Shown in pieces: positions 53,881 through 62,563 of a stretch of DNA of 64,000 nt. Positions within the stretch are counted from its first letter, which is position 1; every line of letters starts with the position of its first letter. This stretch comes from JBFMAI01 sp040755725 (GTDB lineage Bacteria; Planctomycetota; Phycisphaerae; UBA1845; Fen-1342). Where the stretch lies: contig JBFMAI010000032.1 of the NCBI GenBank assembly GCA_040755725.1, forward strand, positions 62,001 through 126,000, read 5' to 3'. The notes under the pieces are model-generated. The model was not told the DNA's origin and searched no databases. It saw only the letters and a program-made list of their open reading frames with translations. Both the position numbers and the translations under genes were made by a program.

Positions 53881-53940
53881 AAGCCTGCAGGCCGGCGCCG
53901 GGCCCGGCGGCCCACCACTTGGGTGGTGGGCTCGTTTGCG
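53881..53940. repeat. Intergenic repeat family A, copy 10 (diverged)
   Basis: AAGCCTGCAGGCCGGCGCCG and GGCCCACCACTTGGGTGGTG followed by GGCTCG. The second hairpin (CCCACCAC/GTGGTGGG) is well preserved, the first is degraded. It lies 28 bases after tRNA-Sec. Confidence 0.6.
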
Positions 53941-54084
53941 GGCATCTGGACGGCCGCGGCGGGGGTTATGAGAAAAGCGTCGCTTTTGAATAGGCGCCGG
54001 CGGTGGTTGAGTTACCCTATGTGTAGCGAGGGCGCGCCGCCCGCGCCTGGTCGGGGCGGGCCTCTCGGGCCGATGAGGTGTCCC

Positions 54085-54801
54085 ATGCCGGTCGAAACCC
54101 TGCTCGCGCTGCTGCTCGCCGACGCCGCGTCGATCCTGACCGCCCTCTACTGGGGCGGGTTGATCGTCGGCGGCGGCCTGCTGCTGGTCTCGGTGCTCGG
54201 CGGGGGCGACCACGGTGCCGACGTGGAGGCGGACGCGGGCTTCGGTTTCGACCACGCCCACGCGGACGCGGACGTGGGCGGGATGGACACCGACGTGGGC
54301 ATCGACGCCGGCCATCTCGACCACGCGGGGTTCGACCTTGGCCACGCGGCCCACGGCGGCCTTGGCGCGCTGTCCACGTGGTTCTCGCTGCGGTTCGTGG
54401 TGTTCTTCCTGGCGACGTTCGGGATTATCGGCACCATTCTGCGGTACCTGACGAACCTCGGCACGTGGACGATATTCCTGGCCGCCGTCATCGCCGGCGT
54501 TGCCGCCGGCCAGGCCGTGCACCAGCTCTTCCGCTACATCCGCCGCACGTCCGGGGACAGCGCTCCCCGACCGCAGGACTACGTCTTCAAGCTGGCCCGC
54601 GTCACGATTGCCATCGCGCCGCCGGACAAAGGCGAGGTCGCGTTGCAGGTCCGCGGCGTGGACCGGTTCGTGCCGGCGGTGAGTGTTGAGACGGGGCGGG
54701 GCTTCGCCATCGGGGACGAGGCCGTGGTGGTCGGCTATCGCGCCGGCGTGGCCCAGGTGGTGACGCCGGCCGAATTCGAGAAGCACAAGTCGCACCCGTA
54801 A
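54085..54801 (+). CDS. NfeD-like membrane protein with His/Asp-rich loop
   Basis: A 238-residue protein. An N-terminal hydrophobic segment (LYWGGLIVGGGLLLVSVLGG, about 20-39) precedes about 50 residues very rich in Asp, His, Gly and Ala (GGDHGADVEADAG, FDHAHADADVGGMDTDVG, GHLDHAGFDLGHAAHGG), then two more membrane segments (FVVFFLATFGIIGTILRYL; IFLAAVIAGVAAGQAV) and a soluble C-terminal OB-like domain ending RGFAIGDEAVVVGYRAGVAQ. NfeD proteins pair with SPFH proteins in membrane microdomains; the next gene encodes flotillin. The His/Asp-rich loop may bind metal (inference). GAGG lies six bases before the ATG; ATG 54073 is an alternative start. Confidence 0.82.
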   Translation: MPVETLLALLLADAASILTALYWGGLIVGGGLLLVSVLGGGDHGADVEADAGFGFDHAHADADVGGMDTDVGIDAGHLDHAGFDLGHAAHGGLGALSTWFSLRFVVFFLATFGIIGTILRYLTNLGTWTIFLAAVIAGVAAGQAVHQLFRYIRRTSGDSAPRPQDYVFKLARVTIAIAPPDKGEVALQVRGVDRFVPAVSVETGRGFAIGDEAVVVGYRAGVAQVVTPAEFEKHKSHP

Positions 54802-54812
54802 GGAGAGTTCGC

Positions 54813-56120
54813 ATGGGGCCCGCCATTCTCATCGCGTTTGCCGTTCTGGTTCTGGTGCTGATCGTCATCAGCCTGATCGCCAAGCTGATCGTCGTGGGCA
54901 ACCCGAACGAGATGCTCATCATCGCCGGCGGCCGGCAGCGCGACGGCCTGGGTTACCGCACGCTCATCGGCGGCCGCACCCTCGTCTGGCCCGTCATCAA
55001 CACCGTCTCGCGCCTGAGCCTGCGCAACATGCAGGTGCAACTGGAGGTCAAGGCCCAGTCCGGTGGCGGGAAGATGCTGCCGGTGATCGTGACGGGCGTG
55101 GCGAACGTGAAAGTTTCATCCGACCCGGCGGAACGCGGCAACGCGATCGAGCGTTTTCTCGGGCAGCCGGTCGATCAGTTGCAGCGGGTGGCCCGCGAGA
55201 CGCTGGAGGGCGGGCTGCGGGCCGTGATCGGCAAGATGACGCCGGAGGAGATCGTCGAGGACCGCGACAAGTTCGTCGCGACGGTCATGCGCGAGGTATC
55301 CGACGACTTCCGCAAGCTCGGCCTGCTGATCGACAGCGTGAACATCCAGAACGTACACGACGAGGAAGACTACCTGACGTCGATCGCTCGCAAGGCCCGG
55401 GCGCAAGTGCTGTCCGAAGCTCGCAAAGCGGAAGCCGAGCGAGCTGCCGAGGCGGTCAAGAAGGAGGCCGAGGCGAACGCGGACGCGCGTAAGGCCAAGG
55501 CCGACCGCGACGCCGAGGCCAAGCTGGTCGAGGCGGCGTCCCGGCAGCGGGCGGAGCAGGCCCGGCTGGTGGCGGACAAGGCCGTCGCCGAGGCGGAGAA
55601 CGCGCTGCGTATCCGCAAGGCCGAGCTGGCCCGCGAGGCGGCCCTCAAAGAGGCCCAGCAGCAGGAAGCGGAGGCCGAGGCCGAGCGGGCGCGTCTGGCG
55701 GCCACCGAAGTCGCCAAGGCCCTGGCCGACCGCGACGTCGCCAAGGCGAAGGCGGAGGGCGATGCGGCCAAGACCCTCGAAGAGGGCAAGGCGCGGGCCG
55801 CCGCCATCGAGCAGATCGGCTTGGCGATCCAGAAGCACCCCGAGGCCCTTCAGGTCATGCTGGTCGAAATGGTGCCGTCGGTCGTCCAGGAAATGGCTAA
55901 GACCATCCAGAACGTGGACCTGGGGCAGGTCACGGTGTTCGACAGTGGCGACGGGCGGGGCGTCGCGGGCGCGGCCCTGAGCCGGGCCAAGTTGCTCGCC
56001 GAGTCGCTGGCGAGCATCGAATCGGTCCTGGGCGTCGATCTGCGGCAGGTGTCGCAGAACATCGCCAAGAGCGTGGGCGGCGCGGCGACCTCGTCCGCGG
56101 GCGAGCGCCCGACGAAGTAG
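54813..56120 (+). CDS. Flotillin/SPFH-domain membrane-microdomain protein
   Basis: A 435-residue protein. A single N-terminal membrane segment (ILIAFAVLVLVLIVISLIAK) is followed by the SPFH domain (residues about 30-185; GGRTLVWPVINTVSRLSLRN and FLGQPVDQLQRVARETLEGG), then a long Ala/Glu/Lys-rich coiled coil (about 190-335) and a C-terminal helical tail (LLAESLASIESVLGVDLRQV). Flotillins organise lipid microdomains. It starts 11 bases after the NfeD gene with AAGGAGAG, forming the familiar NfeD-flotillin operon. Confidence 0.93.
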   Translation: MGPAILIAFAVLVLVLIVISLIAKLIVVGNPNEMLIIAGGRQRDGLGYRTLIGGRTLVWPVINTVSRLSLRNMQVQLEVKAQSGGGKMLPVIVTGVANVKVSSDPAERGNAIERFLGQPVDQLQRVARETLEGGLRAVIGKMTPEEIVEDRDKFVATVMREVSDDFRKLGLLIDSVNIQNVHDEEDYLTSIARKARAQVLSEARKAEAERAAEAVKKEAEANADARKAKADRDAEAKLVEAASRQRAEQARLVADKAVAEAENALRIRKAELAREAALKEAQQQEAEAEAERARLAATEVAKALADRDVAKAKAEGDAAKTLEEGKARAAAIEQIGLAIQKHPEALQVMLVEMVPSVVQEMAKTIQNVDLGQVTVFDSGDGRGVAGAALSRAKLLAESLASIESVLGVDLRQVSQNIAKSVGGAATSSAGERPTK

Positions 56121-56241
56121 GACGACGGACGAGCGCTGTTCAAGAGCAGTGGCACACGGTCGATGCCCCCCGCGTCTTGTTCTGACCCGTCACTGGCGCT
56201 CCGGGCTCGTATCGGTCGGTTACGCGCGGGGCGTGCGCCGG

Positions 56242-57387
56242 TCACCTGGTCATGTCGGCGATGATCCCGCACACGGCCGCGCTCGCCCGCGATGACTCAA
56301 GCGGGCGGACGAGCTCATCCAGTTGCCGGACCATCACGCGCCGCCAAGTCTCGTCCCGCAGGAGCTGACCCGCCACCGTTGCGATCGGCGCCACATCGCG
56401 AATGAACGGCATGAACTCCGGCACCACGCGGGTCCCGGCCAGGATGTTCACCAGCGACAAGTGCGGCATCTTGAGCACGAAGCTTCCCAACACCCGGTGC
56501 GGCAAGCGCAGCAGCGGCCCGGCGTCGTACATGACGATCATCGGCTTGCGGTGGAACGCGACCTCCAGCGTCGCCGTCCCGGACGCGACCAGCACCAGCT
56601 CGGCGGCGGTCAGCAGACTCGCGTTGTCGGCGGTGACGATCTGGGCGGCGAAGCCGCCGGCGTAGATGTGCCGACGGATTTGCGGCACGCGGTCGGCCGC
56701 CAAGCTGGACACCACCGGCTCGACGGCCCGGCCCGCCGCCCGCAGCCGCCGCACGACTTCCAGTTGCAGCGGCAGCATCGAGTCGATGACGTGCCGCCGG
56801 GAGCCGGGCAGCAGCGCCACGACGGGGGCGCCGCTGGAACGCAGCCGGCGCACAACGGACTCGTTGGGCGTTTGTTGGCGCAGGGTCTCGAACAACGGAT
56901 GGCCCACGTAGTCGGCATAGACGAGGTGACGCCGGAAGTACGCTTCCTCGAACGGCAGGATGCACGCCAGGCGGTCCACGTCGCGGGCGATTTGGCGGTT
57001 GCGGTACGCGCGGGCCGCCCAGGTCTGCGGGGCGATGTAGTACAGCACACGGAACCCCCGGCGCTTGGCCGCCCGCGCGATCCTGAGGTTGAGTTCCGGC
57101 GAATCCAACAGCACGACGAGGTCCGGCGGATCGGACTTCCAGGCCCGTTTGACCGCGTGCAGGGCCCGCCACGCGTGCCCGACCACGCCGACGACGCCGC
57201 TGAGCATCGCGGCGTGCGTGGTCAGGTCGTACAGCGTCCGGACGCCGAGGGCCCGCAGCCGCGGCCCCGTCAGTCCGCTGAAGCGGCAGCCCGGCAAGTG
57301 CTCCGTCGCCGCGCGGACCAGTGCCGCCGCGTGGACATCGGCCGAGTCCTCGGCAACGGACAGGAAGATGTGAGCGGGGCGGTTCAC
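56242..57387 (-). CDS. lpxB: Lipid-A-disaccharide synthase
   Basis: A 381-residue GT19 glycosyltransferase that condenses UDP-2,3-diacylglucosamine with lipid X. Family features include HIFLSVAEDSADVHAAALVR at the N-terminus (GE.SGD equivalent), LVVLLDSPELNLRIARAAK, YYIAPQTWAARAYR, VDRLACILPFEEAYFRRH, YVGHPL, VALLPGSRRHVID and ASGTATLEVAFHRKPMIVMY. Presence of lpxB implies lipid A and an outer membrane. A GTG start at 57387 fits the family N-terminus; an ATG at 57516 would add 43 unrelated residues. In the canonical GExSGD motif the glycine and serine are altered (AEDSAD). Confidence 0.92.
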   Translation of the reverse strand: MNRPAHIFLSVAEDSADVHAAALVRAATEHLPGCRFSGLTGPRLRALGVRTLYDLTTHAAMLSGVVGVVGHAWRALHAVKRAWKSDPPDLVVLLDSPELNLRIARAAKRRGFRVLYYIAPQTWAARAYRNRQIARDVDRLACILPFEEAYFRRHLVYADYVGHPLFETLRQQTPNESVVRRLRSSGAPVVALLPGSRRHVIDSMLPLQLEVVRRLRAAGRAVEPVVSSLAADRVPQIRRHIYAGGFAAQIVTADNASLLTAAELVLVASGTATLEVAFHRKPMIVMYDAGPLLRLPHRVLGSFVLKMPHLSLVNILAGTRVVPEFMPFIRDVAPIATVAGQLLRDETWRRVMVRQLDELVRPLESSRASAAVCGIIADMTR

Positions 57388-57533
57388 GGCCCAAGAGAAT
57401 ACAACGCGGTCGTCGCCGCGGCACGTGTAAGAGGTGGTTTTCCCGAGCCGGCTTGACTCGCCGTGGCCGCGCGGCCTAGAACTTCGCGAGGTTTTCGGGC
57501 CTGTGTTTCCAACCATCCCCTGAGGTGTCCACC

Positions 57534-58220
57534 ATGACCCGCACTTGCGCTGCGCTCCTGGCAGGCGTCGTCGCCTTGGCGGCCGCCGCTCACGCCGAGC
57601 TGATCACGCTCAATCCGACGGCCGACGCGCGGATTCTCAGCATCTTCCCGAACTCGAACTTCGCGACGGACATCCTGGCGACGTACCACGCGCCGGGCAA
57701 CGCGCAACGCACGTTGATCCAGTTTGATGTCGGCAGCGTGCCCGCCGGCGCGACGATCAACAACGTGACCCTGCGCCTGTACGGCAGCGCGTTCGCGGGT
57801 GCGATCACCCCAACCATAACCGCGGCCTATCGCGTCGCCACGCCGTGGGTCGAAGCCGGCACGACCTGGAACGCCGCGTCCCCGGGCAACCCCTGGACCC
57901 AGGCGGGCGGCGACCTCGTCGGCACCGGCGGCGTCCCCCTGACCGATCCGTACGCCACCTGGAGCGGCAACCAGAGCGGCTCGAACTCGGCCTGGTATGA
58001 GCTGAACGTCACCAACCTCGCGATCGAGCACTACCTGGGCACGTACCCGAACTACGGCATCGGCCTCGTCGGCGACGTGGGCAACGAGCTCGTCTACGTC
58101 CAACGCGAAGCCCCGCCCGGCTATCAATACCCGGAACTCGTGATCGACTACACCCCGGTGCCCGAACCGGCGTCCCTCCTGGCGAGCGTGATCGGGGCGC
58201 TCTGGTTCCGCCGCCGCTGA
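57534..58220 (+). CDS. DNRLRE-domain PEP-CTERM secreted protein
   Basis: A 228-residue exported protein: signal peptide (AALLAGVVALAAAAHA), a beta-sandwich DNRLRE-type domain (LNPTADARILSIFPNSNFAT, LIQFDVGSVPAGATINNVTL, VEAGTTWNAASPGNPWTQAG) and a PEP-CTERM tail (PVPEPASLLASVIGALWF then RRR). DNRLRE domains are found in secreted adhesins and polysaccharide-active proteins. ATG 57534 is chosen over GTG 57525 because TGAGG sits 8 bases upstream. It diverges from lpxB. Confidence 0.88.
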   Translation: MTRTCAALLAGVVALAAAAHAELITLNPTADARILSIFPNSNFATDILATYHAPGNAQRTLIQFDVGSVPAGATINNVTLRLYGSAFAGAITPTITAAYRVATPWVEAGTTWNAASPGNPWTQAGGDLVGTGGVPLTDPYATWSGNQSGSNSAWYELNVTNLAIEHYLGTYPNYGIGLVGDVGNELVYVQREAPPGYQYPELVIDYTPVPEPASLLASVIGALWFRRR

Positions 58221-58307
58221 CTCCCGCAGCGCGGTGGTTGGGGGGAAGGTCCCGCCGCGGTTACACATCCCGCGCGTATTCAGGAAGGTGGGATACTGGA
58301 AGGGATG

Positions 58308-58350
58308 GTGAGCCTCCCGGCGAGCTGCGGCTCGGCGGGAGGGCGACCTC
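58308..58350. repeat. Intergenic repeat family B, copy 6
   Basis: GTGAGCCTCCCGGCGAGCTG then CGGCTCGGCGGGAGGGCGAC. The palindromic GAGC..GCTC core and CTCCCG/CGGGAG arms form a hairpin; nearly identical to the copy at 40822. Confidence 0.65.
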
Positions 58351-58451
58351 CGAGGCCCATCGGGCGTTGGCGGGGCCGCCAACGTTGGCCTTTAATCATG
58401 CGGGGGCGGGATCGTTCCGATCATATCGCCAGGGGAAGGTCTGGAGGTGCT

Positions 58452-59087
58452 GTGTTAGCCGCCGCGGGCTCCCGTTGGCATGTCGTCGTGCTGGCCGCCG
58501 GCGAGGCGGGTCTGGCGACGCTGCGCGGGCTCTTGTCGCCACGCCGCCCGCTCGTGCTTTGCGCGGTTTTCACGCATCGGCGGCGGCCAAAGGTCCTGGA
58601 CGCTGCCCGCTCGGAGGAGCCCGCCTACGCGCAATACGCCGACCTCGCCCGTGTGCGGAATCTGCCGCTCCACACCGCGGACGACCGTTGGGCCGCCGAG
58701 CGTTTGGACGGCCTGTCGGCGTGCCGGCCGTTTGACGTGCTGTTGACAGTGGGTTGGCGTTACACCGTGCCGGGTCCCCTGCTCACCTGGCCGCGTCTGG
58801 CGGCAATCGAGCTGCACCACGGCCGGCCCGGCCACGCGGGCCTGGACCCCATCCGCCGGGCGTTGGAGGCGGGCGAGAAGTCGCTGACGATCACGGCGCG
58901 TCTGTTGACCAGTGACCCCCTGCCGGGGCCGGTGTTGATGGAACGCTCGCACCGTGTGGGCCTGCTGCGCGGCCCGACGCTGGCCGACGACGTGGAGCGG
59001 GTGCAGCGTGAGCTTTTCGGTCTATACCCCCAGGTGGCCGTCCAGGCCATCGAGCGGGTCGCCGGCCCGGTCCTCGCGCCACCCTGA
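58452..59087 (+). CDS. Formyltransferase-fold protein (Fmt/ArnA-type)
   Basis: A 211-residue protein resembling the catalytic domain of N10-formyl-tetrahydrofolate-dependent formyltransferases. It has the Rossmann start WHVVVLAAGEAGLATLRGLL and the active-site region VGWRYTVPGPLLTWPRLAAI followed by ELHHGRPGHAGLDPIRRAL, equivalent to the HxSLLPxYRG motif, and then LEAGEKSLTITARLL and PGPVLMERS. Several canonical residues differ, so a sugar or other amine may be the substrate. GTG 58452 follows TCTGGAGG. It is convergent with a cytidylyltransferase-like gene, which would suit modified surface glycans (inference). Confidence 0.72.
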   Translation: MLAAAGSRWHVVVLAAGEAGLATLRGLLSPRRPLVLCAVFTHRRRPKVLDAARSEEPAYAQYADLARVRNLPLHTADDRWAAERLDGLSACRPFDVLLTVGWRYTVPGPLLTWPRLAAIELHHGRPGHAGLDPIRRALEAGEKSLTITARLLTSDPLPGPVLMERSHRVGLLRGPTLADDVERVQRELFGLYPQVAVQAIERVAGPVLAPP

Positions 59088-59105
59088 GACCCCCGGCCGC
59101 ACGCA

Positions 59106-59867
59106 TCAGGCGATATCGCGTTCGAGCCACCACACGCCGGGTGCATCCACTCCCGATTCAACTCCCAGCGACAAGCTCGCGGGAGCGTCCCCGTCGGCGC
59201 CGGCGAGCGCCTGCACCAACGACGCCATGTCGTCCGGGAGCTCGCCGCACCGCAGGTACGCCTCCCGGATGAACGCCAGGTCGGAAGGCCCCTCCACGCA
59301 CCAGCGCAGGGACGACAGGTCTTGCGTGTATCGAACGGCGTGCAGGCGAAAACGGTCGGGGTGGGCCAAGATATACGCGGTCGGGATGCTTCGGTCGCCG
59401 GGCTCCCGGGCCTCGGCGTCCGCCCGTTCCAGAGCGACCCGGGTGACGACCTCCACGTCAAAGCCCCGCGGGTAGCTGCGCAGGAGCGTGTTTCCGGCGT
59501 AGTGAGCGCCGGAGGAGGCCCGGCTGCGGACGACCTCGTCGATGACCGTGGGGGCCAGCAGCGGGCCGTTGGCGGCGATGCGGCCCACCACGTCAAGCTG
59601 CCAGGTTGCCGCCGCCTGGGCAAAACGCCCCAGCTCGTCCGCGGCATCGCCTCGGAAGAACAGCACGCCGAACTCGTCACAGAAGTGCGCGATCGGGTCG
59701 TCCACGGGCGCGCGGGTGGTCACGACGGCGACCTCGTCCACGGTCGTCGCCGCCCGGGCGCGCTCGACCACCCGGTAGAGCATCGGCCGGCCGGCGAGGT
59801 CGGTCAGCACCTTCAGGGGCAGCGGCGGACCCGTCATTCGCGCGTCGATGAGAACACCGATTCGCAT
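59106..59867 (-). CDS. Cytidylyltransferase-like (SpsF/KdsB-type) protein
   Basis: A 253-residue nucleotidyltransferase-fold protein. The N-terminal nucleotide-binding region reads RIGVLIDARMTGPPLPLKVL followed by TDLAGRPMLYRVVERARAAT, similar to CMP-sugar synthetases and SpsF (usually RxxSxRLPxKxL). The core RIAANGPLLAPTVIDEVV and a C-terminal RYTQDLSSLRWCVEGPSDLA also match SpsF-type proteins. These activate acidic sugars as CMP-sugars for surface polysaccharide. The substrate is unknown. AAGGAG lies 10 bases before the ATG. It converges on the formyltransferase gene with 18 bases between stops. Confidence 0.8.
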   Translation of the reverse strand: MRIGVLIDARMTGPPLPLKVLTDLAGRPMLYRVVERARAATTVDEVAVVTTRAPVDDPIAHFCDEFGVLFFRGDAADELGRFAQAAATWQLDVVGRIAANGPLLAPTVIDEVVRSRASSGAHYAGNTLLRSYPRGFDVEVVTRVALERADAEAREPGDRSIPTAYILAHPDRFRLHAVRYTQDLSSLRWCVEGPSDLAFIREAYLRCGELPDDMASLVQALAGADGDAPASLSLGVESGVDAPGVWWLERDIA

Positions 59868-60252
59868 CCGACCTGGCTCCTTGGAGCTCGCCCACGGGTC
59901 GGACCGCTCGCCTCGACGTCGGCCGGTCTCGAAACCTCGGGCCTTTTACGGCACCGTCGGCGACGAGACACCGGCGGTGGCTTTAACTATCGGAACTTGC
60001 GCGGGGCCACTTGACCCCCGGCGCGTCGCCGCGTGCCGCGGCTTCGGCCCGCAGGCACCGAGCGCCGGCGGGGAGGGCGAGGCTCCGGCCGCGGATGGCC
60101 GGGAGGAACCGCATTCCGGTGCGCCGGTCCGGCGGCCCCTTTCCACGCGGCAGCGGGGGCGTTACCGTTAGGCGATCGTGAGCCTCCGTCCGAGCCGATG
60201 GCGCGCGGCCCGGCGGCGGCCATCCTTGGCCCGATTACGCGAGGGAACACGC
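59868..60252. other. Intergenic region upstream of the OPT transporter
   Basis: No gene is seen in 385 bases; a family B repeat copy lies at 60066-60096 and the GAGGGA ribosome-binding site of the transporter at the right end. Confidence 0.5.
60066..60096. repeat. Intergenic repeat family B, copy 7 (partial)
   Basis: CCGGCGGGGAGGGCGAGGCT then CCGGCCGCGG; a short copy sharing the GGGAGGGCGAGGCTCC block with the other B elements. Confidence 0.5.
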
Positions 60253-62421
60253 ATGTCCGACGTACCGCACCCCACCAAGTTCCCGGAGAACGCCTACCGC
60301 GAACTTAAACCCGGCGAGAAGTACGTTCCGATGGTCCCGCCGACGATGACCGTCCCGGAGCTCACGGGCCGGATGTTCATCTTCGGCCTCATCATGAACG
60401 TTGTCTTCTCCGTGGCGGCGACGTTCCTGGCCCTGAAGGCCGGACAGGGCATCGAGACGGCGATCCCGATCTCGATCCTGGCGGTCGGGCTGTCGGGCCT
60501 TCTTCTGAAGGCCGGCGGGCGGGCCAGCTCGATCCTCGAGAACATGTACATCCTCTCGATCAGCACGACGAGCGGGTACGTGGCGGGCGGGACGTGCTTC
60601 ACGATGCCGGCGATTTATATTCTGAAGCTCAACCAGCCCGACCATCTGAACATCGGGGACGTGTCGCTGTTTCTCCAGATCGCCTTCGTGCCGTTGTTGG
60701 GGGCGATCCTCGGGGCCCTGTTCCTGATTCCGTTCCGGCGTTACTTCGTCAAGGAGATGCACGGCAAGCTGCCGTTTCCCGAGGCGACCGCGACGAACGA
60801 GATCCTCGTCACCGGGGCGTCGGGCAGTACCACGCAAGCCTGGATCCTGATCTACTCGTTCGTCCTGTCGGCGGTTTACACGTTCGTCGCCACCGGGCTG
60901 AAGCTGTTCAGCGAGAAGTTCACCACGGGCGTGGTGAAGCTGGAGGCCGCCGGCAAGGAGGCCGTCAGCGCGCTGGCCTTCGGGGACACCGGGCTCTTCG
61001 CGACCTTGACCGAGAAGGTGAAGGCGGTCTTTCAGATGGGCGCCGGGGCCTACTACCTGGGACTGGGCTTCATCATCGGTCCCCGCTACGCCTCGATCAT
61101 CTGCGCCGGCTCGTTTCTGTCGTGTTTCGCCATCATCCCGCTGTTGGGGCTGCTCAGCCTGGACCAATTGCAGCTCCTCAATCCAGCCATCAAGGGCACG
61201 TCGGTCGATCAGATCTTCATGGCCATTCCCCGCAACATCGGCATCGGCGCCATTTTCGCCGCCGGTCTGATCTCGATTCTGAAGATGAGCGGCGTGATCG
61301 TGACGGCCTTGCGGCAGGCGCTGGGCAGCCTGGCGCAGCAGCGCAGTGCGGGCCTGGGCGACCGCACCGACGAGGACGTGAGCTACGGTGTCCTGTTCGT
61401 GTTGGGGCTGGTGGTGGTCATCGCGATGGCGGTGTTCTTCCGCAACGTGGCGCTGGCCGGACTGGACAACGGCGCGTGGCTGACGTTCATCTCCGTGGTC
61501 CTGGCCTTGGTGATCACGTTCTTGTTCACCACCGTTTCGGCCTGGGCGATTGCCATGATTTCCGTCACGCCGATCTCCGGCATGACCGTGACCACGATCA
61601 TCATCACGGCCGTGCTGATGGTGATGGCGGGGTTGCCCAAGGGCGACCGGGCGATGCTCGCCGTGCTGCTGGTGGGCGGCGTGGTCTGTACCGGACTCTC
61701 GATGGCCGGCGGGCTGATCACCAACTTCAAGATGGGCTACTGGCTCGGGGCCAGTCCCAGGCGCATTACGTGGAACGCCTTGATCGGCTCACTGGTCTCG
61801 GCCCTGTGTGTCTGCGGCACCATCATGGTGCTGGCCAACAACCCCGGGTATGTACCCATTCCCGATAAGCCGCCGCCCCTGGCGGCCCCGCAAGCGAACA
61901 TGATGGCCACCGCGCTGGAGAGCTTCCTCGGCACGGCCGGTCAGGTTCCGTGGCTGCTCTACGGCGTGGGCGTGGTCATCGCGCTGATCATGCAACTGCT
62001 GGGCATCTCGCCGCTGGCATTCGGCCTGGGCATGTATCTGCCGATGTACATTAACACACCCATCTTGATCGGTGCTTGGGTGTCGTCGTTGGTCAAGAAG
62101 AGCACGAAGGACGAGCAGCTCTCCAAGGCGCGCAGCAACAAGGGCATTCTGATCGCGTCCGGCCTGATCGCCGGCGGAGCGATCATGGAAGTGCTGCTCA
62201 GCTTCGCCGGCTCACTGGATGACCTGTGGTGGGGCAACAAGGTCATGCCGGCCCTCGACATGGGCGGGCACCTCGTCGAAGGCGGCGCCGACCCCGTGGG
62301 CCTGGCCCGCCTACAGAACTGGCTCGGCTTGCTGCTGTTCCTGGCCCTGTGCGTGTTCGTGTACATCGACTGCCGCCGGGCCAAGGCCGAGCTGGCCGCG
62401 GGCGCCGAGCTGCACGGCTAA
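60253..62421 (+). CDS. OPT-family oligopeptide transporter
   Basis: A 722-residue polytopic membrane protein with about 14 hydrophobic segments. OPT features include ELTGRMFIFGLIMNVVFSVA followed by ATFLALKAGQGIETAIPISI, LPFPEATATNEILVTGAS, and ISVTPISGMTVTTIIITAVL. OPT proteins take up oligopeptides or metal chelates with protons across the inner membrane. Length is typical for bacterial OPTs. The ATG at 60253 with GAGGGA seven bases upstream is preferred to a GTG at 60178. A second, unrelated peptide transporter follows 142 bases later. Confidence 0.92.
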   Translation: MSDVPHPTKFPENAYRELKPGEKYVPMVPPTMTVPELTGRMFIFGLIMNVVFSVAATFLALKAGQGIETAIPISILAVGLSGLLLKAGGRASSILENMYILSISTTSGYVAGGTCFTMPAIYILKLNQPDHLNIGDVSLFLQIAFVPLLGAILGALFLIPFRRYFVKEMHGKLPFPEATATNEILVTGASGSTTQAWILIYSFVLSAVYTFVATGLKLFSEKFTTGVVKLEAAGKEAVSALAFGDTGLFATLTEKVKAVFQMGAGAYYLGLGFIIGPRYASIICAGSFLSCFAIIPLLGLLSLDQLQLLNPAIKGTSVDQIFMAIPRNIGIGAIFAAGLISILKMSGVIVTALRQALGSLAQQRSAGLGDRTDEDVSYGVLFVLGLVVVIAMAVFFRNVALAGLDNGAWLTFISVVLALVITFLFTTVSAWAIAMISVTPISGMTVTTIIITAVLMVMAGLPKGDRAMLAVLLVGGVVCTGLSMAGGLITNFKMGYWLGASPRRITWNALIGSLVSALCVCGTIMVLANNPGYVPIPDKPPPLAAPQANMMATALESFLGTAGQVPWLLYGVGVVIALIMQLLGISPLAFGLGMYLPMYINTPILIGAWVSSLVKKSTKDEQLSKARSNKGILIASGLIAGGAIMEVLLSFAGSLDDLWWGNKVMPALDMGGHLVEGGADPVGLARLQNWLGLLLFLALCVFVYIDCRRAKAELAAGAELHG

Positions 62422-62563
62422 ACCCGGGCGGGCGTAGCGGCGACACGCGGCCGTCGCCGCTGCGGCGGGACGGCCAGGGACGCGGCCGATGTCTTCGTCG
62501 GCAGGGCGTTTGTTTTCTGCGCCCCCTTGGCCGCTCGTCCCCTGGGTCCCTATGGGACGCGTC

